NCBI GenBank assembly: GCA_037013685.1
Contig: CM072884.1
Span: 99,800,048 to 99,864,047 of the forward strand
From: Acridotheres tristis
Lineage: Eukaryota > Chordata > Aves > Passeriformes > Sturnidae
Direction of reading: 5' to 3'
DNA: 64,000 nt
The notes under the pieces were generated by a model that did no database searches, was not told where the DNA came from, and saw only the letters and a program-made list of their open reading frames with translations. Made by a program: the position numbers and the translations under genes. Shown piece by piece: positions 52,088-64,000 of the stretch; position 1 is the stretch's first letter; each line of letters starts with the position of its first letter.

Positions 52088-55000
52088 TTTAATCTGTATT
52101 TTCAATCACTGATATTTAAAAGCCTCATTAGCAAAATGACGAGAACATTAGCAAACATATCTGATTGTACATGAAGTTAAAAAATTCTTACTGCATGTAT
52201 GTCAGATAACATAATCTCATTATTTTGCTAAAGTGTTATTTACAATGTCCAACAGAATGCATTCGTCTTAGGTTTGGTCTGTTGTCCATCATGTTATGAG
52301 ACTTGCAAATAAAATTACTTGTCTCTTTTATGCAGCCTTGCACGGGGGAATCCTGAAAAGATATTATTTCTGCAATGATGTACTCACAGTGGCCCAACAT
52401 TCCTGATGCAGATGTAGTGCACTTGAACAAGCACAGCTGACATCCAAACAGGGGAATGAAATACTCACATCTCGTTAATGTACCAGGATCCTGTGAGCAT
52501 CAGAAATACTGCATCTTTCCAAGATCACTTACTAGAAATATTTTGGACATGGGAACTGGTCTTAAATAGTGCTTAGTGGAAAGGATAGGACACTAAAATC
52601 TAAATAAATCAATTTTTCAGCTAAAAGGTTAATCAGGTGTGACTTGGCGTTGACATTAAAAAAAGCAAAATTCTAAAATTAAGAGGGAAGACAGCAAAAC
52701 AACAAAAACCAAATCCCACTTCCCATCTTAGATATTTAAGATAACATTTTTATTACAAAATCCATTAATTTTTTTTTTCATTGCTTGTGAGATAGCTCAT
52801 GCTCTGATACTTAGGACATGAAATTCAAGTGAAGGTAAAGGCATGAGCAGCTGAAGTGTTTTGTGTGTCAGGTTTAAAAACCCAGGCAAGCCCAAGAATA
52901 TACCAATGCCAGCTTGTTCCCAATCTCCCCCCCAAGTCCATCACAAAAATTGATGTCTTTGGTAAAATTTTATAGCAAAATAGTCAGTATATGTGAATTG
53001 CCCAAACATAGAATCATATCCAGTTTGGTACCAAGAATATGTGGGATTTTTTTCTTCTGTATATCATTCTGTTGGACTTTCAGACAATAAAAAGCTATAT
53101 TTATTTACGCATCGTAAAAAGCTGATTCTTTGTTTTGTTCTTGCAGCTTTAATTAATAACAAAATATTTTCATTGCTTTAGTTCTATGTAATGAGGAAGT
53201 AAAAATACTACAAATCCATCTTTATACTTGCTTTTCACAAGATACCATTAAAAGAATGCTATTAAAACAGTCAAACATCAACCCACTGCTAAGAGAAGAT
53301 TAAGTTAAGCTTTATGACGCTGTGGAGATCCAGAGAGACAGTAATGGAAATCTGAAGTTTTAAGAACTCAAAACAGAGGAGGTTGCCTGACTGCAGCATC
53401 AGCTGATGAGTCTATCATCAGTTCTAATCCAGCAGCCAGGACTTTTCCTGGGTCATCACTAACAGTTCTAAATACAGTTGATAGATACCCTGAGGCCAAG
53501 CTGTACCTTAGAGAACACACATCAGAGACAGCAAGATACAAAAGGCCACCTTTCAGTGCTGTCATGACACTGCTGGGAACATGCTAAATGCTTTTTGAAA
53601 TAACCTCCTCAATGTTAAATTGTGATTATCTCAAATAGAATTTTTTTGGCTATATGTCGACTTTTTGCTTCTCCATATTGACTAGAAAAGGTATTGAAAG
53701 TAGTCTTAAAATTAATACTGTATCTCTGAGAAATATGGAAAATAATCTTATAATCCGTGTACCTAATATAGTAATAAATTGATAATGCATACTATCTGTT
53801 CATGCTGTAACAGTTGGGCCAAGAAAAGCAATATTTTCATTTCAGAGCATGCTTTAAAGAACAAGGAAGTCTGTTTACTCTAATAGTATTTTGATCCTGT
53901 CTGTACTTATATTCCAAAATGCACCTTTGAAGACAAGAAATTTGGCAGTCACCTTACAGCTGGGACAAATACTTTAAAATCAAACAAACAACCCCCAAAT
54001 ATTTTGATCTTGCAACAGTCTTGCTTTCCAGCCTGCTGAGCACTCACCATCGAGGGGAGGGACAGGTTCCCAACCCTTTCCAAATAAGGGGCAAGCTAAG
54101 TCCCACAGTCAGGATTCAGAAATACTTGGCACTTCCAAAACTAGCCCCAGGCATTTTCAAAACAGGAAATTTTTGCTCTGAACAAGCTTGGGAGGTTAGT
54201 ATATTGCAGAACATTAAAGGAAACCAAGATAATTTCTTCTGGCTGTTTACTCCGATCTGCCATAAAATTTACATGGACACAACAAAATCATTTTTCTCTC
54301 CTTGGGGCTGGGTGTAGACTGTAACAGAAGGACAGAGAAATATGGGGTTTTATTGACTTTATTCCTAAAAAGCCAACTTATGTAATTTTTCTCTTTTCTA
54401 TTTCTTTCAGCAAATTTACATTTGCCCTTCAAAAATTCTCTTTATAGATGGTCAGTAAAATGTGATTTAAAAATCAAATTAACTAAATTCAATTAACCAA
54501 GACATTAAATTTAAACTTTAAAATATTTGTGTGTTCTCATGGTTCTCCATATATCCTGTGCTATTTTCCCCATCTCTCACAGGAAAACTGCCAAGTATTA
54601 CCTTATCCATTTTACAGGTTGGGCTGAACAGCTCAAAGCTGCTGCTCAAGATTGCAAAGCCAAACCCCAACCCTTTCTAGGCTCCTCTAAATGCTGAGCA
54701 GAACCTCAGTGGCTGCCCAAGGTCTGAGTTCAATGCCTGGATACAACCCCTCACTCAAGTGCCAGCTTCATAATCTAGAATTCATATTCAAGGTTTCCAC
54801 CTTGCAAAGTCCTGTGATACAGATGTATTCAAAGTTTCCAGACAAACAAAAAGGAGTTACTGCAGATTTAAGGGGTTGTCACATCTTGTCATCCAGGGAG
54901 GAAGGAGCTGAAATAGAGGCATGGAAACACACCTTTTTGAGATGTAACCTAGAGCATTTCAACAATACTACTAACCTGATGGCCAAATCTTCCAGGGTTT

Positions 55001-55280
55001 ACTTGTTCATTTTTTTTTGGATAGGTTTTCTGGATAAACATGGAATGAGATGATCATTCCTAGTCAGTTGTGTAAACTTGTTGATATTTTTGCAACCTCA
55101 TTATGGAGATTTTCAAATCCAGGTATTTAGTGTGCCTGAATAGAGCCTCATGAAACACTGTGTTAGAGAGCAATAGCTGTATCATTCACAGAAACCATAT
55201 ATAGAAAAAATTTAATTTATATATATTTCCCATAATTTTCTTAAGGGAATGCAATTCTTACATTAATAGTTTTACTTGAA

Positions 55281-55310
55281 GAAAAAAAAAAAAACAAAAA
55301 ACAAATTAAA
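55281..55310. repeat. A-rich low-complexity tract
   Basis: A run of 13 A (55282-55294) followed by caaaaaacaaattaaa. It could be the remnant of a poly(A) tail, but no adjacent retroposon is recognisable. Confidence 0.65.
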
Positions 55311-57236
55311 ATCCCCATAACAATCTCAGCATTCCTTGAGTCACTGTCTCTCTCAGGAGGTTTACAGTATTCTTTTGTTTTATAGGTATATCTAATAGCT
55401 CCTCATCTTAGATAGCCACAAAGCACCTCCAAAGAACTAAATTAAATACAAGAAAGTAGGAAACTCATCTCCCACCTACAGTTACCTTCAATTTATTTAA
55501 AGACACAAAACCCGTATTTGTGTTACTGCTGTGTTCTCCATACAAGCATCACAGGTTTGGGTTCCACTGACAGTCAGAACCAGCACACAAACCCAAGTCT
55601 GAACAAAGCATGGGCCATAATGGACATCAAGAGTTAATGCTTTGTGGCTGCTTCTGCACACTCCAGTGTATGTTTTTGTTAAAAGCCATTTTTAGGATGC
55701 TTATTATTAAGTATGTATTACCAAATTACCCGGGGAAAGAATATTCATTCATTCATATAGGAAAAATTGGGATATTCCATCCTGAACAGTATCACCTACC
55801 TTGTTCACTTATATAGCACCAAACACTACAGACTCCAGAGCTGAAATTACTCTACACAATTAGTTCTTCCAAGACTGTGTTTATAATGAACCTAATTAAT
55901 GATAGCATGTATATAGGTTACAGAAAGCAGCTTGCAATCTCACTGAAACTTGCACCTTCACTTAATGCCCTTTCTCCCTCTCCATCACATTAAAATTTTA
56001 AAGTTTAAAATATGTTCACTCCAGTCTGAAGGAATGTTACATTTAAATATCTTGAACAGCACTGACCATGAGACTAGGTCACCAGTATACATTCACACAA
56101 GAAAATGTATTCCATTACAAAACAAATAGAAAATATTTTCATCATTGCAAAAGTTAGGGTTTTCAGGATCTTATTTCTGTGGTATGGAATAAGGGTGACA
56201 AATTTGCCTTAAGTGGTAAAATGAGGAAAAAGAAGAAAGTATTATAATTTTCTACTCCTTATTGACAGAGTAAACTATAAAGGTTTTGGTAAATTTCAGC
56301 TGAAATCAGCTTACAAAGATCTTGGTAGTCCTTTGACTTCTGCTTATTCAGAGATCTCAGGAGAACACTACATAGCAATGAACATCTGTAGTGCTAAAAA
56401 TAGGAAGACCTTGGCAAGTATTGTGGAATTTGCCTGATATATGCAAATAGAATTGACTTTTTTTTTTTTCTCTGAAGATTCAGATTTCATCACTGAATTA
56501 GGAAATAAAAAAGTAATATCTGCTTGAAGAACATAAAACCCATGAAGACCAACAGCTTTCCATTTCATGTAACAGCACACTTTTTGTTCTGGTTATTCTC
56601 CCTGAGAAGTTATAAATAGGACAATCCACTCCCATGCTTATACTATTGCAAACTTAGTTACCAAACATGCTTTTTTTCACCTGCAGCAGTACTGGCCCAC
56701 TTTAAATGAGAGAACAAAGTCCATGTCCCAGTTCTGGCCTTTTTCCCCTTTGGCTGCTGGGGCAGTGGGTGTTGGAGGTGATAGAAACATGCTCAGCACC
56801 TGGAGGGAAAAAGTGCTGCATGTCCCACACGAGTAATTATGAATCCTTACATCTATTGGAATTGTTATAGAAAGCATGGCACTTCAATCTCTCCACTTTA
56901 GATAAGTCACTTTGTAGATGTTTGGTTACTTTCCACATCTAAAGACAAAAAAATTCCTTTGCAATTGATTTTGAAATATAAATGCAGACATCATCATTGC
57001 CTTGTCTCCTCTTGGTTTGTTGTGGCTCAGCAAGTCTTACACAGCTCAGAGAGCACTGACAATGTTGCAACTCAGGTAGCACTGCAGGTATATGTAAATC
57101 AGCACCATCTGACCCTTTCAGCATAAATTAAGAACATGGCATTCAAAAACACTTCCAAGCAAGAGATAAGAATGTGCTCTGAGCTAAAGACACAGACATA
57201 CATACATACAGAATATCAACAGTAAGTTTTCCTTAC

Positions 57237-57360
57237 TTGACTTTACTTGCTCCTCCTGTGCTATTCCCACATCATCAGAATCAGAGAGTTCCTTGATGAA
57301 GTTGGAAGGAAACATGCCAGTCTTTCCATTAAGTATACCTTCCCACCAGCCCTCTTCCAC
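57237..57360 (-). CDS. SH3KBP1: SH3KBP1 exon A: C-terminal half of SH3 domain B and start of linker
   Basis: This 124-nt exon starts in phase 0 and ends with one base of a split codon. On the minus strand the acceptor is a T-rich tract ending ttggtgcag, and the donor is GTAAGG after TCA-A. The 41 complete codons begin [15 protein letters not shown] and continue through [10 protein letters not shown]. This is the second half of an SH3 fold: the WW pair, the NGKTG turn and the PSNF motif form part of the proline-peptide groove. It corresponds to about residue 131 onward of human SH3KBP1. The acidic tail ([15 protein letters not shown]) opens the B-C linker and looks about two residues shorter than the human form. 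The first half of SH3-B must lie beyond 64000. CD2AP, the closest paralogue, reads differently at several of these positions, so SH3KBP1 is preferred. Confidence 0.96.
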
Positions 57361-60300
57361 CTGCACCAAGAAAAAAATAAAAAGGAGGAGTTTTACATTA
57401 GCAACACTTTACTGAGCACCATTGTATACATACAATAAATGACAGTAATAGCTCTGAATAGTTTATAATAATTAAGTTCAGGTGTAAGGAGCACATGGCA
57501 TAGGCTCCAAGCCAGAACACTTCTCATTTTTTTCTTCATAAGTGAAAACAAGAGATACTTGAACCCATCTGTAAATGTCAGCAGTGCTGACAGCAGTCAG
57601 AAGCACAAATGAGCACTAAATAAAAGGACAAAAGAGCAACTATAGAGGACACAGTGTCTCTACATTTCAATTTTTATGGATATCCATTCAAACAGTAAAT
57701 TTTCAGTGCACACTCTGTGGCTATTCAAGACAATCTTAATGGATATGATTTGCAGATTCTGTTTGATTTCCATAAGTAATCAATGGTGAAGGAGAAACAC
57801 CTACAAAGGGCTACTCAGAGAATCTAATTTAGGTATCTTAATATAGTGTAAACATTCTTGCCTTCCCCAACAAAATCAGAAAAATTTTATTTTAAAAATT
57901 AAGAATGCTGCTATATCATTCATGTGCAAATGTCAGAAACCTATGCAGAACAAAGAACAGTACTAATGCATATTTGACTCAAGACTTACAAAGAGGTACT
58001 GAAATACATAATAATGATGTATCAGGAGGAGGGACACTACCTAGCCAAAACTCAAGAGAAAATATCACTTTAAAATTGCAGACTCCCTCCTCTATAACCC
58101 ATTCAGGATTGAATGGTGGTGTCAGAGTGAAATGACAGCCCTTAGAAATGCCTTTAGGTTATAATGGCACAGCAAGAAATGACTGATTATATGCATCAGC
58201 TAAACACACCCTTGATAGAGAAATGTTTTTCATCTGTCAGACACTGTCCCTTCACTAAAAATATGACAGGGGAGGACAGTGTAGATCTGTGACACATCAG
58301 ACTCCAATAATGTTTGACTCATCTCTTTCCTGCCTACCCTCCCTCCAGTTATGAAAAGAGAAAGTTAACTTTGCTGTTAAAAAAACAACTCCACACTTCA
58401 AATGAAGCTAGATAATTATTACAGAAAAAAGTCTGTGAAAAGTCTTTTCACTTATCTGTGAAAAACTTGAGTCCTTAGAAAAGAAATCTCATAAACATAC
58501 AAACAAATATTTCCTCAAAATATAGAGGAATATATGCATTTTTTTCAAATTACGTACATGAGACATTTTAGTAAAAACCCCACATTTCCTGATCTCATGA
58601 ATTGAATATTTGTTTTAATTAGAAAGTGGTTCAGACCAGACTTTCATTTAATCTCAATATGTGTCCCTGACAAAACTTGCCCCCTCTCCAATGCCTCAGT
58701 AGTACTGGTGAGCTCCAGCACATCTCTGGGAATTATCTTGCTGCTACTTCAGAAGATAGAACGTATACATATCAGTCAATCACTTCAGTGAGGTGGAGGT
58801 TTTTCACATTACAGTATCAGAGTCTCTAAAAGGTGATATTTGCTTTCTTCTTTCTCTCCAGATTAATAAAAAGAAATATGGAAAACTGAAACTGCATGAC
58901 ACTTAGCACTCAGACTCTAAAAATTGTATCTCTAAAGATGATTTGATATAAATGTTATATTCCATATAAAAATATACTGTTGTATAGAAAATACACAAAA
59001 TGGCCAAGACTCTTAGTGCTATAAAATATTTCAATTTTTCTAATGCAGTGTTCCCAGATGGCTATATTGATTAGAGCTACATATTCAACCATAACTGCAT
59101 TAGCTGACCAGAAGATTAATCAGAGGATTTACACAGTTCCCAAGATCCCTGCTTTGCAAGATTTCGAGATTACTTGACAAATAATGTGACCAATATTATT
59201 CAGTTCCATCCTTTCCTCGAGTAATTTTTGCTTGCTTACTTCTTCCAGAGTAACATTTCAGAGCTCTCTTACCATTAACATTAGCACTCTTTATGTGATG
59301 TGTCGATCTATGGAAGTCTATCCATATGGACAGAAATATATATATTCAAAGATCTTTATACAGATAAATCTAAACTGCACATGAATATACTCAGATCATT
59401 TATTAGTTTAATTTTTTCATCTGACTGAAAAATCAGTTGTCTGAAAATACCATGTTGTATTCAATAATGCTACAAATTCAGAAAAAAATCTAAAGCAAAA
59501 CCCGTGGTTTTTTTTCCACAAAGACAATGTAGAATCATGTTAGCAAGACATTAGAGATTGAGGTCAAACTGGGCCTCCTAAAGATTTCTTAGGAAATTTT
59601 CATCGAAATTATCAAAAGCTTTAAGTATTTTAAACATTAAAGCTACCTACTACATATCCTTAAGCCTCAAAACACACCAGCTAGAGATGAATCCATACAA
59701 TATAAGACACTAAAATACCTCCAGGATTTAGTTATCCCAAACTGGGGCAGTCCATTACCATATGGTTTGACAAGCTGCAATAATTCACAGCCAATATAAC
59801 CTTACAAATGAAAATCCATTATTCATGGGTGGGAATCCATCTGGAGGCACGAGCTCAATAAAATTTGTTACTGTGCTATTAAAACAAAGCACTTTCAGAA
59901 TTTACAGATTTACATCCTGATTTATGCCCAGAACCAAACAATTTAAAAAGAGGAGAGCTTCATTTGACAGTCCATGTCCCTGTGCTGGAAAAGAAGTTCT
60001 ACCAGCAGCTGCTTGCCAGAAAATCTAAGACTGCCACAGCTGCTTGCTTACACCTATTAATATATATTAATTATATATTAATTAATAGGCTGAAGTTGTT
60101 AAATTTTTAAAATGCTTAGCTCTTTGGAATCACTGACCTAGAGTGTATTTCCAATAAATTCCTATATTGGCCTGTTCCACAAGATGTTCTAAAACCTGCA
60201 GCTTTGCCTATTAGGCTGACAGATTACTCTCAGCTTAGCTAAGGCAAATGGGGGAAGCTCTGAGTCAGGAAAGGTTTCAAATGGAAGAAAGCCTCCCTGG

Positions 60301-63300
60301 ATCATAACAGAGTCTGTCTGGGCTGTTGAAACTAAAACACAGCCCCAGGAATAAAAGCAATGCCAGAGGCAGGCAACAGGAGAGAGAGAAGCTCAAGGTC
60401 AACAGATTTTCTTTTGCTTTGAGAGAACTAGAGCACAGAAAGCAAAGGAAAAAACTCCCTTGGTTTAAAAATTCTAATATAAAACATTGAGTTCAAAGGA
60501 CAAAAGCAATGACATGTTGAAAGGAAATTAAAAACATAGATTCTCAAGAGGCAAAATAAACAAATCACATCCACTGCCAGTGGGAAAACAAATTTTGGAA
60601 ACAAGACCTCAAGAGAATATGGTGCCTACAGTGCCACTTGATGGCTTATTTTGGGAGTGCATTCAGAGAGAGCCATGTCCCTAAGTTGTCAGCCAGTCCT
60701 TGGCATCCTGGCACAGCAGAATATATCTGGAAGCTGTTTGGTAACTCGAGTGCAGAAGGTAAAAATTAAAAACTGCACAAGTACTTTGTACTAGGGAATC
60801 AAAGTGTCAAAATCTGCTTTGGGAATTTTTATTTGTTTGATTTTGTGGTTTGGGTTTTTGTTGTTTTTTTTTAACATTATCTTCTAAACAAGAAACTGAG
60901 GGACTGCGAAAGTAATTACATAGAACTTGGATGACCTGCAGTGGTACTTGCATCCTCATTTCCCCAAAAAAGTCCCCCACCATATGAACTAACCAAATAA
61001 GAAGTAGTCATAGAAATCTTCATGAATAACCTGTTAGAAGAGAATCTGGAAAAACTGCCACAGCGTTCCACAGAAAAGTAACTGAGGGATGTGAAACCCC
61101 AGTATTCATTCCCAGCTGCTTTCTTGAAATTTATACAGCTCTGTATTTGTGGCACAGACCATTCCCTTATTACACTCTAAATATTCATTCCCCTTTCAAC
61201 TCTATAGGTGCCAAAATGAGTCACTGTAAGAACAGTCCAGCTCAATCCCCAGTTTATCCTGTTCTTGGACATGGGTTGCATCACTTTATCTGATAACAAG
61301 AGCAAAAAACAACCATCCACTAATCTTGCAAATAAGAGGCAACAGATTTGTCAAAATTCAGTTTGCATTTTTATAATTTCTAAAGGGTTACTGATAGGAT
61401 TTGATCATGTAATTTATGGCAATGTTACCTAAAAGTCAAAGAATAAGCTCAGTGGTATTACAGAAGGTCTCAGTTAAAGAACTGTGAGCTTAACTCCATT
61501 AACACATTGGCAAAAAGCTGACTTCTCAGCAGGACGAGGCCAAAAGGTATATAGCAGCACAGTGACAGAGTAATCCCAAATGCAAGCAGCCTCAGAACTC
61601 TTGAATGACGTGCCAAATGTCCTTACCCTCATGCTAAGGGTTAATTATCTGGCATCCCATGAAAGCGTAAGGGTGAAACATAATTAGAATTCAGAAATCT
61701 GCATTTGATAAGACAATTAGTTACAGTTGTATTTTGGAACAACTGCAATTAGAGTTAGAGCTAATGAGGTAGGAAAATGACAAGCAAAAAGGTATCAATC
61801 ACACAATAAACATGAACATAAACAATGATGAAAACGCTTCTCTAGTTAGTTTTAAATGTACTTTTAATTTAAGTCTGTTAATTAATATCTCATGGGTATC
61901 AGTGTCTCTGTAGTTATGGAAACCTATTTTAATGACAAGCATTTTATCTATTGTGTTGAACATTTGATCTTATTATAATTAATTTCTAACTATTTAGGAC
62001 AAATAGGAAGGAACTGTGAATTCTGAACACATACAACCTCTAGGGACATCCATCTGGTGACAAGTTCAAAACTCACAGTTGCTGCTGTTTCAATCCACTC
62101 TACAGACCCAAATCACTTCTGCCACAACAGGAATTTCCCATTTAACCTACCACTACTACAGGCATAAAAACCTTTTCAAAATACCTTATTCCATCTGCTG
62201 GCACCAGAAGAAGGATCTGGGCAGCTTTGGATGCTATTACATACACAGAGGTGGGAGAAGGGAAGACATCCTCATCCTCAGCACATCCCATTGTGGTGTC
62301 AGTGTAACCTATTTTCACTGGGAATCTGGGGAAACGCACTGGAACACTGCTGGAGGCAGCTGAGACTTGTTTTCCCTTCTGTCAACCCTGTGCTGGAGGC
62401 ACTGATCTTGAACAGACTTGAGGGGAAGCAGAACACATTTCTTTAAGAATGAAGTCCAATTAGCTTTTCTTTTCAACAGGAGAAGTTTCATGAGTTGTTC
62501 AACCAGAAGTAACATTTTAACATGTTTTTTTTTGGTCAATAACTACATGAAGATATACAGACACTATTTTGACCTAAATAATACCAGCTTTAGTTTGCTG
62601 TAACTCAGTGAGGAATTTATTTTCAACTAAACAGAAATCCATGGAGATTTTAAAATATTAATCCAAGTCAATTTAACCAATGAATTCAACTGATACAACT
62701 TTCTTAGGAAGATACAATAAAATACTATCTGTGGGAATCTGAGACCTATTCATGAACAAAAAGATGGCACAAGAGAAAAGAGCAGCTGGAAATGGAAAGT
62801 GAATGACCATTAATGTTCCAATTGCTGAACTGCTCTAAATAATGCAGAAGATATCATCCAGTTTTTAATCCTGAGTAATGATAAACAAAACCTGTATTCT
62901 ACAAGAATTAGCTCAAATCGTTGCCTATGTGGAAAGCCTTTGTCTAGTTCTTTAGGGGGAGGTTTGTACAATTACACAGCATGATTTTGGCCCTTGCAAA
63001 AAAAATCCCTCAACTTTCACAACTGAGGAAGACATATTTTTTAAGCAATAAGTCACTCACATCAACTATTTATCATTTGAAATAAGAAGCATTGTATAAT
63101 GACAAAAACACTATGAACTCTATTTCAATGCAACCTATAAGCAGAAGGGTTAACAATTAAATCAGCACATTCATTGGTGCGACTTTCTGCACCAAATCAA
63201 GTTTCTATTTCCAAAGAAATATTCTGCTCTACTTTTTTTGAGGAATCAACATTATTATGATAAGAGCAGAAGAAATTGTTACAATTGTTCAGCATCAACT

Positions 63301-64000
63301 GCTTGGTATCAAACATAATGGAAAATAAAGGTCCCACAACAATACTTCCTGAAGCACTGAGACTTTTTTTTTTAATTTCCTATTTTCCCTGTTCTACCAG
63401 CTAATCAACTTTCATCCAAAGGAACAACCGAAGTGGGTTTCAAAAGACATGCCCTTAACTATAAGCACACACATGCAAGTACATGGAATATTTCACTTTT
63501 ACAGTTCTACATTTTTCAATTTTAATGCAGATCTTTTCAGTCTCTTTTGGATATAAATAAATAAGGTATGTATAATTAAGTTTTCCATAAAAGACATCTA
63601 GTATGTAATCTAAATAATTTAATCATATAATTCATTCAGTAGAGTTAATTTGTTGACTGGATACTAGGAAAAGGTTTTATTCCATCAATTTACTATTAAA
63701 AGACATAGACTTAAAACTTTTATGTAGTATTTGCATGGCCATGTGAGGTCAAATATGCCTCAAATTGCCCAATCAAAACAGTTCATGTGATGCCATGAAA
63801 CTCATTATAATATGGAGTTTACAATATATTCAAAATGTGCTCTTATAACCTTGAATTCCCCCATTACAAAACTGCTCACAGACAGAATAAGGTCGGTTAA
63901 GTGACACATCATGTCTGATTCCAGGGGAAGAATGATGTGCAGAGCTGGCATGCACAGTTAGGTTAGAGCAAAAACAGTGATTACTAAGCTTCTTACATTC
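57361..64000 (-). other. Partial intron upstream of exon A
   Basis: At least 6.6 kb of intron before exon A, ending on the minus strand with a T-rich tract and ttggtgcag. I looked for the preceding exon (first half of SH3-B, QNDDELELKVGD-like) and did not find it, so it probably lies beyond 64000. Apart from the AT palindrome at 60053-60089 I see no distinct element, and no CR1 or LTR copy. Confidence 0.8.
60053..60089. repeat. AT-rich 37-bp near-perfect palindrome
   Basis: Centred on 60071, the sequence from cctattaat to attaatagg pairs at 14 of 18 positions. The outer nine pairs, including two G-C pairs, are perfect. A perfect inner palindrome, taatatatatta, sits at 60058-60069. It may extrude as a cruciform or be an ordinary AT repeat. 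Confidence 0.65.

Larger units (their letters stand above)
42340..57236 (-). other. Intron between SH3KBP1 exons A and B
   Basis: A 14.9-kb AT-rich intron with a GTAAGG donor at its right end and a cttttcacag acceptor at its left. I see no exon, CR1 or LTR in it. It has a small TA/TG repeat at 45511-45554, a 13-bp period repeat at 44639-44663, A and T homopolymers near 50842, 55282 and 56459, and a purine-rich tract at 52001-52087. Frames such as 51061-51453 (130 codons, minus) and 54691-55053 (120 codons, plus) lack family resemblance. Confidence 0.85.
1..64000 (-). other. SH3KBP1: Internal part of the SH3KBP1 (CIN85/Ruk) gene body
   Basis: The whole window appears to lie inside one large minus-strand transcription unit. 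Four exons, ordered right to left, encode consecutive parts of SH3KBP1 from mid SH3-B to mid SH3-C, and their splice phases join into one open frame of 164 codons. From knowledge of the family, the protein is a cytoplasmic adaptor with three SH3 domains, a proline-rich region and a C-terminal coiled coil. It links CBL-type ubiquitin ligases, endophilins and actin regulators during receptor endocytosis. The start codon, SH3-A, the second part of SH3-C and the C-terminus are not in the window, so no promoter or polyadenylation site of the gene is expected here. That the gene continues past both ends is inferred from the missing exons. Confidence 0.93.

Noticed and set aside
15373..57360. CD2AP as the identity of the gene
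   Set aside because: The [12 protein letters not shown] block, [13 protein letters not shown] and the [14 protein letters not shown] form of SH3-C match SH3KBP1. CD2AP differs at these places.
57361..64000. The exon encoding the first half of SH3-B
   Set aside because: I looked for a QNDDELELKVGD-like segment on the minus strand and did not find it; it probably lies beyond the right edge.
1..64000. CRISPR array, tRNA or rRNA genes, bacterial-style operon or phage
   Set aside because: No regularly spaced repeats, tRNA-like clover sequences or rRNA cores were seen, and the spliced exons and CR1 copies mark the window as vertebrate nuclear DNA.

Overview
This window is almost certainly avian nuclear DNA. 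It is AT-rich with no visible CpG island. It carries two copies of the CR1 LINE 3' end typical of bird genomes and one solo LTR of the avian ERVL type. Its only recognisable protein-coding content is four short internal exons of one gene on the minus strand.

The gene is SH3KBP1 (CIN85/Ruk), an adaptor with three SH3 domains. Transcription runs right to left. The exons are A (57237-57360, second half of SH3 domain B), B (42143-42339, B-C linker), C (21306-21381, rest of the linker) and D (15373-15467, first half of SH3 domain C). Each has an AG acceptor and a GT donor. The phases fit exactly (124, 197, 76 and 95 nt; junction phases 1, 0 and 1) and give one open frame of 164 codons. The first exons and SH3-A lie beyond position 64000. 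The rest of SH3-C, the proline-rich region and the coiled coil lie to the left of position 1. Coding sequence is 492 bp, under 1% of the window; the rest is intron.

The introns are about 14.9 kb (A-B), 20.8 kb (B-C) and 5.8 kb (C-D), plus partial introns at both ends. They hold a CR1 fragment at about 2044-2285, an antisense solo LTR at about 17230-17766, a second CR1 fragment of another subfamily at about 20524-20860, some simple sequence and a few tandem or inverted repeats. The most unusual non-coding element is a 74-bp near-perfect inverted repeat at 33028-33101 in intron B-C. In the SH3KBP1 pre-mRNA it would fold into a 36-bp hairpin with no mismatches (33 Watson-Crick pairs and 3 G-U wobbles).

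I see no tRNA or rRNA gene, CRISPR array, operon or second protein-coding gene, and no new biological system that the sequence can support. The open reading frames of 60-142 codons scattered through the introns look like chance frames.
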